Of a stretch of DNA of 64,000 nucleotides, positions 54,662 through 64,000 are shown in pieces. Under the pieces are notes generated by a model. That model did not search any database and was not told the DNA's origin. It saw only the letters and a list, made by a program, of their open reading frames with translations. Made by a program: the position numbers and the translations under genes. How positions within the stretch are numbered: the first letter of the stretch is position 1; each line of letters begins with the position of its first letter. Source of the DNA: Zygaena filipendulae (taxonomy: Eukaryota > Arthropoda > Insecta > Lepidoptera > Zygaenidae); NCBI GenBank assembly GCA_907165275.2, contig OU015672.1, forward strand, positions 3,268,501 to 3,332,500, read 5' to 3'.

Positions 54662-55586
54662 GAACTCTGCAGATATAGTCAGAATAACCAGTAATCAAGT
54701 AGAGATTTACAAAAATCAAGGAGATATTTTGAACGATCTTTCATTACTTAAAAGCAACTACAAAAAAGTATTAGACAATCAACAAAACATTTTCATGGCT
54801 ATGGCCGAAATTTCTGCAAAATTAGATACATTCATTGCAGGCAAATACGAGAACCAGACCCAAACACAAGTGACAAAATTTGGTGAAAAACACACCATAC
54901 AAAACAGCCGTTTCTGTTTGGGTCCCATAACCAAATTTGAAGAACTTTTGAACCTAGAAAGGATTTTGAATGACGACAAAATGAAACAGGAATACAAAAT
55001 GAAATACAGCATTGTGTGCCAAAGAGACAAAGCCGAAAACTGCGCGTATAAATTGGTTGATGTGTTTTTTACCAGAGAGTTTCTAACTAAATGTTCTTGG
55101 TCTGGTAGCGCAAGAGAAGGCGCAAAAGTAAGCCTTAAACAGTACAATAATGTACTACAACTATTCTTTGAATTGGTGTATGATTGTGACAATTCTTACA
55201 CTATTGCAGGTAACGAAAAATTTTTTAAGTCTGTTCTTAAAAACTCTACAAAGCGTAAAAATTCTAAATTACAAAGATCTTCAACTACAAGAACTAGTCA
55301 CAAAAGACAGAAAATTGGTGAAAATCCGGTTAATGATTCTTCAGATGAAGTAATATCCAACGAAGCCCAAGATCTTGTTGCTAATGAAGAAAACCGAGAA
55401 AATATTTCTCAAGAAGAATCAATTTCCCGTGAAGAACCAGCTCCCCGAGCAGAACCAACTTCGCGAGATGATCCAACTTCCCAAGATGAACCAACTTCCC
55501 GAGAAGCACCAGCTCCCCGAGCAGAACTATCTCCCCAAGAAGCAGCAATTAATGAACCTGGAGACAACCATGTTCCAGATCATTAA
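54591..55586 (+). CDS. DUF4806-domain protein
   Basis: Open to TAA at 55584. After a short coiled coil (IYKNQGDILNDLSLLKSNYK, about residues 35-75) comes the DUF4806 domain: ITKFEELLNLERILND, AYKLVDVFFTREFLTKCSWS, GAKVSLKQYNNVLQLFF and KFFKSVLKNSTKRKN. The tail has a nuclear-type basic patch and an Arg/Glu/Pro repeat (SREEPAPRAEPTSRDDPTSQ). The start is unclear: in-frame ATG at 54618, or a splice acceptor, since the frame overlaps the end of the 53204-54661 relic by 70 bp in another frame. It is convergent with the EnSpm-like transposase at 56231-59259, so it may be that element's accessory protein. Confidence 0.65.
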   Translation: MVLVSGKGRMKAVTGRRQTLRWSENSADIVRITSNQVEIYKNQGDILNDLSLLKSNYKKVLDNQQNIFMAMAEISAKLDTFIAGKYENQTQTQVTKFGEKHTIQNSRFCLGPITKFEELLNLERILNDDKMKQEYKMKYSIVCQRDKAENCAYKLVDVFFTREFLTKCSWSGSAREGAKVSLKQYNNVLQLFFELVYDCDNSYTIAGNEKFFKSVLKNSTKRKNSKLQRSSTTRTSHKRQKIGENPVNDSSDEVISNEAQDLVANEENRENISQEESISREEPAPRAEPTSRDDPTSQDEPTSREAPAPRAELSPQEAAINEPGDNHVPDH

Positions 55587-55589
55587 TTA

Positions 55590-56230
55590 TTCTTTCTTAA
55601 TTTTTTTTAAATTTGTTTACTTTTATTGAGACAAAGACCTTATGAGTAATTTTCGAGATCTCGTTGCTCTAAGCATTTGTATCATTAATGATAATGTACG
55701 AGTATGAGTCATTCCTATTATTTTTTATAAGAAATTTCTATTCGTTTTTACTGTTACATTTATATTGCTACTTTAGACTTATCCTAGTTTTGACTGGCCT
55801 GTTTGTAGTACATATTTTGTGTCTAGGATTTTACTTAAATATTTTTTTATTATTAAACTTGTTAAATGATTGACAAATATTTAACAAGTTAGCAAGGGCC
55901 AACTTGGTCTTTTGTTGAACTGCTTGGCAACAATTTAATTCGACATAATATGTAAAATATTTTTGTCAGTATTTACGAACAAATGCAGTTCTTTTTATTT
56001 TGTTGTTCATTAGAATAAAGGGTTAATTTGCCAAAGAAACATGTTTCTTTTTAAGTAAAATATTTTGTTTGAATTGATTTATCATGTTATAATTATTTGT
56101 TAAATGGTAATTTCAGAATTTACTTAGTTTAGTTATTCAAATTATGTCAATTTTATTCAATAAAACAAGTTGATTTTACCTCTTTTTTTATTTGAATTCA
56201 CTTAAGTATACAATTATACAACCACCATAC
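55590..56230. other. AT-rich spacer between convergent genes
   Basis: No coding signal. Possible polyadenylation signals: aataaag at 56013 and aataaaac at 56158, for the plus gene; the minus gene may end near 56200. The phrase agcaagggccaacttgg near 55890 recalls repeats at 51600-51770. Confidence 0.4.
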
Positions 56231-57659
56231 CTACAATGTATGTAGTAAGGGAACAAAATATAAATCGGATTCAAATCGAGTGACTACCATTTTACACTTA
56301 ACATCACCAGGCAAACACACGTACTCTGGACTTACAACTGATTCATAGTTACTTTTGAAAATATTTAGATGAGAGGAAAAGATTGGAAGGTCAAAAGCAT
56401 TTACTAAATTATCAAATTTCTTACAATAAATATATATTTGATTTTCTACGACTTTGATGCTTTTAACCTCCATTACTTCTTTTTTAACAGTAAAAAAATA
56501 TTTATCTGCCCTCTGATTGGATAAAATAAAATCATTAAAATGTAAAACTAAATTATTTGTGGATTTTTTTACATACGGGTAATTAAAATGTGTCTCATCA
56601 ATAAATTGTTCATGTTCCAAAATTTCGTACTCTTTAAGTCTTTTAGCAATTTGAGTAAGTGGTTTATTACCTTGTCTTAATAAATTTTTGATCAAGTATA
56701 ATTTGTTTTCAAATTTATATGCATTGAATGTTTGTAACGTTCCGAATCGTCGAACTTCAGCAACAATATGAGTTAGGTTGTGCACGTTACTAGTTAAATA
56801 GTCAATGCCGTAAAAATCCTTATAGTGTTTCGTAAAGTATTCCAATAGTTGCTCTGCCAAAGATAGCAATGGAAAATACTCCTCACTAGAACAAATTGTT
56901 ATTGCGCAAAATAAAGTCAGAAAGTGTTGCATAGCGTCTTGCTTTAACACTTTTGGTAATATCGCCAAACTCAAATAATGAAAGAAGGTTCTAAATTCTG
57001 ATCCTTTCCAATGGCTTAAACAGTCCAACCCTCGAACAGCTCTATGGATCTCAGTTGGAGTTTTGCAGGAGTTTAAGAAAGCATTAACTACGTGGATATC
57101 ACTCGAATGCCATTTAGTAACCTTTTTCCCGAAATTCCCATCTCGCCATCCAATCATCAATCTTTTCACTATACCCAAGTCAATTAAATGAAGGGAATCA
57201 GAAACGGGAAATGATTCTATCATGTCGATCGGTAGTTTTAATAAAGGCGAGTCGAATTTGTGATGGTTTCCATACTTCTTTTCTCTAAAATCCTTGTCAT
57301 TCCGTAATGGACAGTTGGTGTCGGGAAATATTACAGTGTGTGACACATGCGAATATTCTCCCACAACTGTACACTTAAGGCAACCATGTTTTCCGTTATA
57401 GTTACACACACCTAAAAAAAAAATATACTTACATGAGACACTGGGTCCAAAAAAACTGTAGATCTAATATTATAAATGCAAAAGTTTGTAAGTGTGTATG
57501 TTTGACACTTTTTTACATCTCAACGGCTGAAGCCGATAAAATTTGGTAAGAAGATATGAATATATTATAAGATATGGATACACTCTGGATGAACACATGG
57601 GCAGTTCTATGATTTGTGGGTGACAGGTGGTCACAGTGGGGACTATGTAATATTATTAA

Positions 57660-57905
57660 AAAATCGTACAAAGTATTCACACTCCACAATTCCACCCATC
57701 ACATCGCTCTAAATCACACCAAATCCTCATTTGCAACTTAAACCATCACATCGCCCTAAATCACACAAAGTACTCATTCAAAACTTCACCCATCACACCG
57801 CTCTAAATCACACAAAGTACTCATTCAAAACTCCACCCATCACATCACTCTAAATCATACAAAGTACCCATTCACATCTCCACCCATCACATCGCTCTTA
57901 ATCAC
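57660..57905. repeat. 45-bp tandem repeat in the transposase intron
   Basis: About five units of cccatcacatcgctctaaatcacacaaagtactcattcaaaactcca with small changes. Lies in the intron 57412-58017 of the EnSpm-like gene. Confidence 0.85.
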
Positions 57906-57932
57906 ATATTAGGGCAGATAGCAGCGTAGAAT

Positions 57933-58009
57933 AGTTCACGAAATTTAAATCGACCGGCTTTCTCATAGTATTTGTATGATAAATCTGGTCAATTTAAATT
58001 TCGTGAACT
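57933..58009. repeat. 23-bp inverted repeat beside a splice donor
   Basis: Arms agttcacgaaatttaaatcgacc (57933 on) and ggtcaatttaaatttcgtgaact (to 58009), with one mismatch and a 31-base loop. On the gene strand the arm starts about 8 bases after the GTAGGT donor at 58017. It could fold in the pre-mRNA or be a small transposon footprint. Confidence 0.7.
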
Positions 58010-58691
58010 GTACCTACCTTTTAACATTGCTCTGGCAGGGGAATCGCAAACGAAGCATCTCAATGACACTGACACTTTTCTTTGTCATATGTTGATGCCG
58101 TCGAGAAGCATACTGTTCATTTCTTCATTAAATTTTTTAAAATATTCATCCATATCTTTTGGTTTAGCTGAACCTAGATAGATTCCACAAATAATAGGAC
58201 TTAAGCGAGGCATTTCAAAAATACTGCACAATATTGGCCAAAATTGTTGTTTTGAGCTCTTGTAAATAGGTACTCCATCTACGTTCACTAAAATTGATAA
58301 ACTTCCTAGTAAGACTTTCGAATTTTCTAAAGTATTTGTGACAATATTTTTCAAATTTTTGTGCCAGTATTCCCCTGGATCAACGATGTTTATTGCAATT
58401 TCTCTTGGTGTACCAAGTAGTGAGCGTGGATCTTTAGGCATAGCATTAGGATTTACTTGGTTCAAAATTTTAAATAAATCTTTTAAAGCTGCATGGCTAC
58501 ATTTGTGTGTCAGCGCCCAAATTCGTATTTGATCGCGATAGCTCCATTTTGCTGCAATCATATTCTCTTTATAATCGATATCGCTGTCCGAGTCCGAGTC
58601 CACATTATTGCATCTAGAATAAAGAAACAATAAATACGCAAAAAAGGTTTTTACTTTATTTTAGAACATCCCACACCAAGCTACAACTTAC

Positions 58692-59037
58692 TCTTCCTCT
58701 GATACTGATCCGTTGTCACAAATTGGGAAAACAAAATCTACGGGACCCTCGCTGGTGTTCATTGAACTCGAACTCGGCGCATCACTTTTGTCCGTTGCCA
58801 ATGAATTCCTTGCATAATAAATTAAATGATTATAGTTTTACAAATGAAAGCAATAAGCAAAAAAGGTTTTTACTTTATTTTAGAACATCCCACACCAAGC
58901 TACAACGGGCTACAACTTACTCTTTCTCCGATACTGATCCGTTGTCACAAGTTGGGAAAACTAAATCTACGGGACCCTCGCTTGTGTTCATTGAACTCGA
59001 ACTTGGCGCATCAGTTTTGTCTGTTGCCAATGAATTC
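58692..59037 (-). repeat. Tandem exon duplication in the EnSpm-like gene
   Basis: Two 117-nt exons, 59037-58921 and 58808-58692, 229 bp apart, with their flanking intron (aaaaaaggtttttactttattttagaacatccc) also copied. They encode NSLATDKTDAPSSSSMNTSE-like text. Because 117 is a multiple of three and both have gtaagttg donors, inclusion of one or both keeps the frame. Confidence 0.88.
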
Positions 59038-59289
59038 CTTGAACAATAAATTTAATAAATAGAGTTTTACAAATGAAAGCTAAATTATTCTAAAAGGATT
59101 GAATTGAAAAAAAAAATCTTACGTTTTATTAAATATTTCATTAACAGAATCCTCACACGCAGTTGCTTTTTTTATTTTCTGTATATTTTGATAAGCATTC
59201 CTTACTTTCCTGCGAAATCCACCAGTTCTTAGTTTTAATTTCCATGTTTTCGGATCCATATTTCTTTTATGTAGCTCAATTTCTTTTTT

Positions 59290-59825
59290 AAACCGCGTGA
59301 TTTCTCCAATAAAAACAGCGGCGCAGAACGTGTTCAGAAATAGAAGGCAACATCCATTACGCTACCGCGTCTACTATGAAGCCTTAATGCCGCTATTAGT
59401 AGTACAGTCGATCGCATTGCTCCTTAAGTTTGCGCAAAAGTGAAAATAACTTCTGCAATAAAGCTTTCAGTGGCAAACCAGTGATAAATATAGCGTTTAT
59501 GCAGTACCGTTATAAAGTCTGCAATTAATGTCCTTATGCAGTTCTGAGTTGAACAGCAGTGGGAATAGAAGCTTTTTAGCAGCTATAAGCTTTAACATAC
59601 ATGTTTTAACTCTCTTTTAAAGCTACAGACAGTAAATGGGTAATAAAATGAACTCTTATAAAGCCTATAGTTGCATTAGGGTCCGTATCTGCAACCTCTA
59701 GTGATATTTGCAGCTATGAGCAGTTGCAGAAGCAATAGTAGAACTTAAAACCACTATCCGAACTCCTATAGCGCTACTGTACTGCTAAGAGCTGCAATAT
59801 AGGCTGCTATTTCAGCCAATGTGCT
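59290..59825. other. Upstream or subterminal region of the EnSpm-like element
   Basis: No gene. The words gctataa, ttgcag and ctgcaat recur many times on both strands (for example agcagctataagc, ggctgctatttcagc), which fits subterminal repeats of CACTA elements, but no CACTA/CACTG end could be pinned. Plus AT-rich spacer. Confidence 0.35.
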
Positions 59826-59827
59826 AG

Positions 59828-60439
59828 TTGGGAAGTATCGACGACCCTTTGGCTCTTCAGTTAGTAGAATCTCTTAAAATGAAAATATCAGATGGTCGGA
59901 ATACACCTCTAATATCGCTGCTACGCTACCTAAACAGCCCCGATAATTTTATTCTCAAAAAGAGTGCTTATTTTACCGATAATAGCAAGACATTTTTAAT
60001 TGGATACGCTGAAGACTTATTCAATCGTCTATACCCCACTGTTCCCACTACTACAGAACCTTCGACAGGAAATAATTCAGAAGTTGTCGAAGCAGGCGTA
60101 AGCGAATCAGAAACTGAACAAGACAGCTTTGCAGCTCAATTAGAGAGAGCAATAAAAGGTGTTTCGAGAAATGGTGAATCAACTAATACTGTGGTGCTTT
60201 CCAAATCAATTATAAAAAAAGAGTTTTTGCTATTTGAAAAAACAGGCAAGAGGACCCCTAATCTGGAAACACTATACAAAGCATTAATTTCAGTCAAGCC
60301 GAGTTCAACAGAAAATGAAAGGGTATTTTCCATATCGGGAAATGTGGTCAGTAAGATTAGGAGCCGGCTGTCTGATAAATCTATTAATGCTTTGGTTTAT
60401 CTTAAGGCATATTTCATAAGAATTAATAAGCAGGCTTAA
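59828..60439 (+). pseudogene. hAT transposase C-terminus
   Basis: Open for 203 codons from a break at 59825 to the stop at 60437. The end holds the hAT dimerisation domain: KTGKRTPNLETLYKALISVK, PSSTENERVFSISGNVVSKI, RSRLSDKSINALVYLKAYF. The part before it (ENSEVVEAGVSESETEQDSF) is an acidic linker. The BED finger and the catalytic start are missing, so it is 5' truncated where the preceding element ends. Confidence 0.8.
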
Positions 60440-60550
60440 AGACAGTTATATTTTTCGTATTAATAGTAGATAGATATCTCTTATTTAATTACATTAAAAC
60501 TGCCAAAAATTGTGATACCATACCACCCACATAGTGAGATTAGTGAGTGA

Positions 60551-60850
60551 TCTTTAGTTATGAATGATGAGAAAAATTATGATTGTTTTTAGTTAAGATG
60601 TTTGTTTTAAGCTGATTGTTAACAGAGATTTTGTTTTTTATTAAAGATTAGTGAGATTAGTTATAATAAGAAGTATGATTGTTTTTAGTTAAGATGTTTG
60701 TTTTAAGCTGATTGTTAACAGAGATTTTGTTTTTTATTACAGATTAGTGAGATGAGATTAGTTATGATAAGGAGAAGAAGTATGATTGTTTTTAGTTAGC
60801 AATTTTGTTTTGAGCTGATTTTTTATTGAGAACTTGTTTTTTTTGTTAAA
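60551..60850 (+). repeat. About 110-bp tandem repeat, three units
   Basis: Units contain tatgattgtttttagttaagatgtttgttttaagctgattgttaacagagattttgttttttatta and gagattagttat. The third is more diverged and shorter. Lies 3' of the hAT relic. Confidence 0.85.
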
Positions 60851-60899
60851 AATTATGTTGATTTTTTTCATGTAAAATAAACACAGTTAAATTAAAGAC

Positions 60900-61724
60900 T
60901 GTGTGCGATCTTGCCGTTGTATACGTGGGTAGAAATAAAATTCACTCATTTTTTATGCAACTACCTCCTAGTTTCTGATATGTGTGACCTGTCCGCCGAG
61001 GCGAAGGGCACAAGTTAGTTGCGGACCTACTATCTCATGAGGAAGACGTCGTTGGTATTGCATCGTATGTAACTGCCAAATCTGCCTCAAATTGCTGTGA
61101 TATTTCTCGCCGTGCGTGTATATCCCCAGCTGGGTTAGTGTCTAGTGACCAACCGCCATTTAGACTTGATTCTGGACTTTCACCATCATCGTTGCCCTGG
61201 ATCTGTGCCGTGCACGGTGCCACTGGTCTTCACCTTCGGAGCTGGTTGTGGGAGCGTTTAAGGTGAGTGAATTCCTCTATCCATTTATCAAGCGGCGGAT
61301 CGCATTTATCCTTCATAACCCTTTATTTTAGACTTAGGCTCAGGAGCTATCGAAAAACATTACTAGTGTATGTAACTGTCCTGAATCAGCCTTCTTCTAT
61401 CCCAAACATTGGTCCTTCGAGCCGGATGGCTAATTCCCTTTTATTCCCATGAATAACTCATTTAATTAGCATAAAAACTCAAAAATTTCACTTTGAAAAT
61501 TTTATCATAAAATTAAAATCCCTACCCACTTATTAAATTATCTTAGCAATCTTCGTAAAATTTCAAATCCTATCCTATTATTTAAAATTTTCCTTGGTTA
61601 AATAACTTAATATATCGCCTAGATAAATTTTAAAAACCCAGAAGTAACTTTAAAGCAAAATTTCCATACAATTAGTTAGCAAGTGTTTTGTTCGTGGGTA
61701 GATATTATATCTTCATTGTTCAAA
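60900..61724 (+). other. Probable BEL/Pao LTR and leader, not delimited
   Basis: Upstream of the BEL gag start. It contains a phrase ttggtccttcgagccggatgg at about 61410-61430 that I associate with BEL leaders, a short direct repeat of gtatgtaactg (61065 and 61368) and an AT-rich leader. LTR borders cannot be set because the 3' LTR lies outside the window. Confidence 0.35.
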
Positions 61725-64000
61725 ATGCCACCTAAAAAAGATGAAATGGATCAATCTCTTTCCCCCGAACAACTAAAAGCATTAAAAAATTTGAGTGTGA
61801 AAACTGCACAGAAACAAATAATTTTTTCACAACTTCAACAAATCTATGACTTGTCTAATAATTTGGATTCAGATCCGACGCAAAGGATAATTTTTCGATT
61901 CGCGTGTCAGAGATTGCGTCACTTCGTAGTCGGTTCGAACAGGTAGTAATTGAAATTTATCAGTTGGAACTAATTTGTGATCCCGAGAGACAGTTTACGG
62001 GTAACGAGATTGATGCATTCGACCAGTTATACTTTCGCATAAAGCTTGTCGCCTCCCGTACTGGAAGCGATGCGAGCGCGATAAAAAACAATTCGACAGC
62101 GATGAACTTGCAGTCACAATGCCGGCCACGATTACCTAAAATTGAATTGTTTTCATTTGACGGAAATATCGAAAACTTCGTAACATTTTATGAAACCTTT
62201 TGTTCACTTGTACACAATCAAGAAGGTATAACGAAAATCGACAAATTTCACTATCTCTTGTCATGCACAAAAGGATCAGCTCTTAATTTAGTGAGAAGTG
62301 TTCCTATCTCTGCATCCAACTATGATGTTGTGTGGCAAGCGTTACTTGACAAATATCAAGATCATCGTATGTTGGTTGGCAAATATCTTGATAAAATGTT
62401 AAACTTTGCTCCCTTGTCGAAAGAATCGGCCGCTAACTTAAATCATTTTATTGAAGTTTTGAACATTCGTTTAAGGCAATACAGGCATTAAATATTAAGA
62501 ATTTGTCAAGTTATATTTTGTGTCATGTTGCACTTCGCGCGCTCGATCACAATACTCGCAAGTTATTCGAGCAGGGTTTGGATCAGTCGACGATACCTAC
62601 CTACGAACAGCTGATTGCACACATTCATAATCACATCAAAGTGTTGGAGCACTCAGCATCGTATGCCAGCGCGCCTCCACAGACCCTTCGCACTAAACCT
62701 GTTACGTCACAGGCACATAAACAAAGTGATGTCGCCCGCAAAACGTACACACAGACAAACGGGTCAAAACCCAATATAGTAAATAAGGCAGTAAATTTGT
62801 GTTCTCATTGTGGTGAAAATCATATGATTTTTCGTTGTGTACAGTTTCGTCAATTGTCACCGATGCAACGTATCAGCCGTGCTGACACCCTAAATTTATG
62901 TCACAACTGTTTGAAGTCTAATCACTCGACTGTCAATTGCAAGAGTAATTTTAAATGTTTTACGTGCAATCAAGCGCATCACGCCTTGTTACACATTGAT
63001 GTGCCGTCTCCGTCGCCCGCGCCGTCCGCGCCTGCGCGTGCGCATGCGCATGCGTCGGATGGTGTCCGCCCCGCCGCGGCTACGTCGAGTAATAATGTAA
63101 ACAATGCAAATGCATGTCATGCGTTATCAAATAAAAATTATGTTGTGCTGCTCGGTACCGCTGTAGTTAATGTTCTCGATGCGTTCGGACTGGAAAAGCC
63201 GTGTCGCGTCTTGATCGATTCGGGCGCTCAGTCGAACTTTATAACTATTGATTGTTTAGAACGGCTAGGGTTGTCGCGACAAAAATGTCCGTTTAATATT
63301 TTTGGTTTAGCGGGTGAAGCGGTCAAGACATTCGGAATGACTACTTGCACAATCAAACCGAGACATTGTGATGAACCAACGTTAAATATTGATGCAGTCG
63401 TTTTATCAAAAATTACTTCCGATTTACCTACCGTGGATTTACCACAAAAAATAGTAAACAAATATAAGGAGTTGTCGTTAGCGGACCCGTGGTTTTACCA
63501 ACGCTCTCCGATTGATATTATTCTAGCTGCAGATGTATTTCCGGAGATTTATGATGGGAATCGAGTGCGACTTGAATCTTCAATTCCTGTGGCACTTAGT
63601 AGCATTTTTGGTTACGTCATAACAGGTAGGCTTGAATTACCGTGTACTTCAAGCCGTAATTCGATGGATATCACATCCAATATGAGTACCAGTTTGGTGT
63701 CGTACACCGCAGATGACGATATCATTAATAATTATTTAAAAAGGTTTTGGGAGGTAGAAAATTCACCGTGTGAAATTCCTCTCGATCCCTTAGATAAATT
63801 AGCCGAAGATATTTACACATCGCGTATTCATCGTACTGACAGTGGTAGGTATGTATCACCACTGCTGCTCAATCCTCATCGCGAAAAATTAGGCGACTCG
63901 TACAATCAAGCAATGCGGCGCTTAATACAAGTCGAGCGACGTCTCGCTCGCACTCCGAACTTACAGAGTGCGTATATTGATTTCATGCGTGAATATGAAG
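61725..64000 (+). pseudogene. BEL/Pao gag-pol, 5' part, two frameshifts, runs off edge
   Basis: ATG at 61725 (MPPKKDEMDQSLSPEQLKAL). The frame shifts near 61900 into RSRFEQVVIEIYQLE, then the Pao gag core LPKIELFSFDGNIENFVTFY, FHYLLSCTKGSALNLVRSVP and YDVVWQALLDKYQDHRMLVG. It shifts again near 62478 into IKNLSSYILCHVALRALDHN and stays open to the edge. Then come three zinc knuckles (CSHCGENHMIFRC, CHNCLKSNHSTVNC, CFTCNQAHHALLH), a protease with RVLIDSGAQSNFIT near 63210, FGYVITGRL, and the start of the reverse transcriptase linker (RRLARTPNLQSAYIDF). Reverse transcriptase and integrase are beyond the edge. Two shifts suggest a damaged copy, though one could be a sequencing error. Confidence 0.85.

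Larger units (their letters stand above)
56231..59259 (-). pseudogene. EnSpm/CACTA-like transposase, five exons, one stop
   Basis: Exons: 59259-59123 (MDPKTWKLKLRTGGFRRKVR), 59037-58921, 58808-58692 (a duplicate of the previous), 58613-58018 and 57411-56231. All join in phase; total 2148 nt, 715 codons. Exon 4 carries WALTHKCSHAALKDLFKILN, INIVDPGEYWHKNLK and VNVDGVPIYKSSKQQFWPIL; exon 5 carries HGCLKCTVVGEYSHVS, LPIDMIESFPVSDSLHLIDL, HRAVRGLDCLSHWKGSEFRT, SNVHNLTHIVAEVRRFGTLQ. This matches the long transposase family called EnSpm/CACTA in animals (from memory). A TGA near 58085 (expected Arg, GINI*QRKV) interrupts exon 4. Otherwise well preserved. Confidence 0.7.

Noticed and set aside
53204..55586. 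Treating the nucleoprotein-like frame and the DUF4806 frame as one gene
   Set aside because: They lie in different frames with a stop between; joining them would need an assumed shift or splice that I cannot show.
61035..61223. Minus frame of 62 codons in the BEL leader
   Set aside because: Lies in the probable LTR or leader, no motif.

Overview
This window is AT-rich animal DNA: genes have GT/AG introns, there is no sign of bacterial operons, and almost every recognisable gene belongs to a transposable element. Three short repeats have the look of lepidopteran Helitron 3' ends (CTAG just before T), and the mix of copia, gypsy, BEL/Pao, PIF/Harbinger, Ginger, EnSpm, hAT and LINE pieces fits an insect, most likely a moth or butterfly. 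The species call is inference. No rRNA, CRISPR array or convincing conserved host housekeeping gene was found.

Layout. 1-2805: a copia retrotransposon on the minus strand (gag, protease, integrase open; 5' LTR and PBS visible), inserted into a THAP-domain DDE transposase relic (2806-4564). 4600-11260: small relics of gypsy, Harbinger, mariner and LINE elements plus a Helitron end. 11272-14402: a MITE beside a 5'-truncated LINE with a 13-bp target duplication, itself split by a Harbinger element. 14400-20100: degraded transposase and accessory-gene exons. 20119-27682: a decayed Ty3/gypsy element whose pol frame starts with a G-patch domain, split by a 3.7-kb Ginger-type DNA transposon with 134-bp terminal repeats. 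27683-32690: GC-rich tandem repeats, a copia integrase scrap, Harbinger ends, a second MITE and unrecognised DNA. 32699-41669: a Harbinger element whose middle is present twice around 4.6 kb of other DNA, which includes a candidate gene with iterated exons. 41868-51273: exons of a DUF4806-type gene; its last intron holds four Harbinger elements joined head to tail (43711-51065). 51811-60439: LINE ORF1 relic, third MITE, a virus-nucleoprotein-like relic, a second DUF4806 ORF, an EnSpm/CACTA-like transposase gene and a hAT relic. 61725-64000: a BEL/Pao gag-pol running off the right edge.

How genes work together. The two best-preserved Harbinger elements (44392-47108 and 47112-50384) each carry a MADF/BESS DNA-binding protein on plus and a DDE transposase on minus. 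The exons interlock: the catalytic transposase exon sits inside the MADF intron, and the second MADF exon sits inside the transposase intron. Both spliced frames in both elements come out open and divisible by three, so they look intact and possibly autonomous. The same interlocked order is kept in the diverged element at 32699-41669. This, and the chain of four elements separated by single TWA trinucleotides, are the most unusual structures here.
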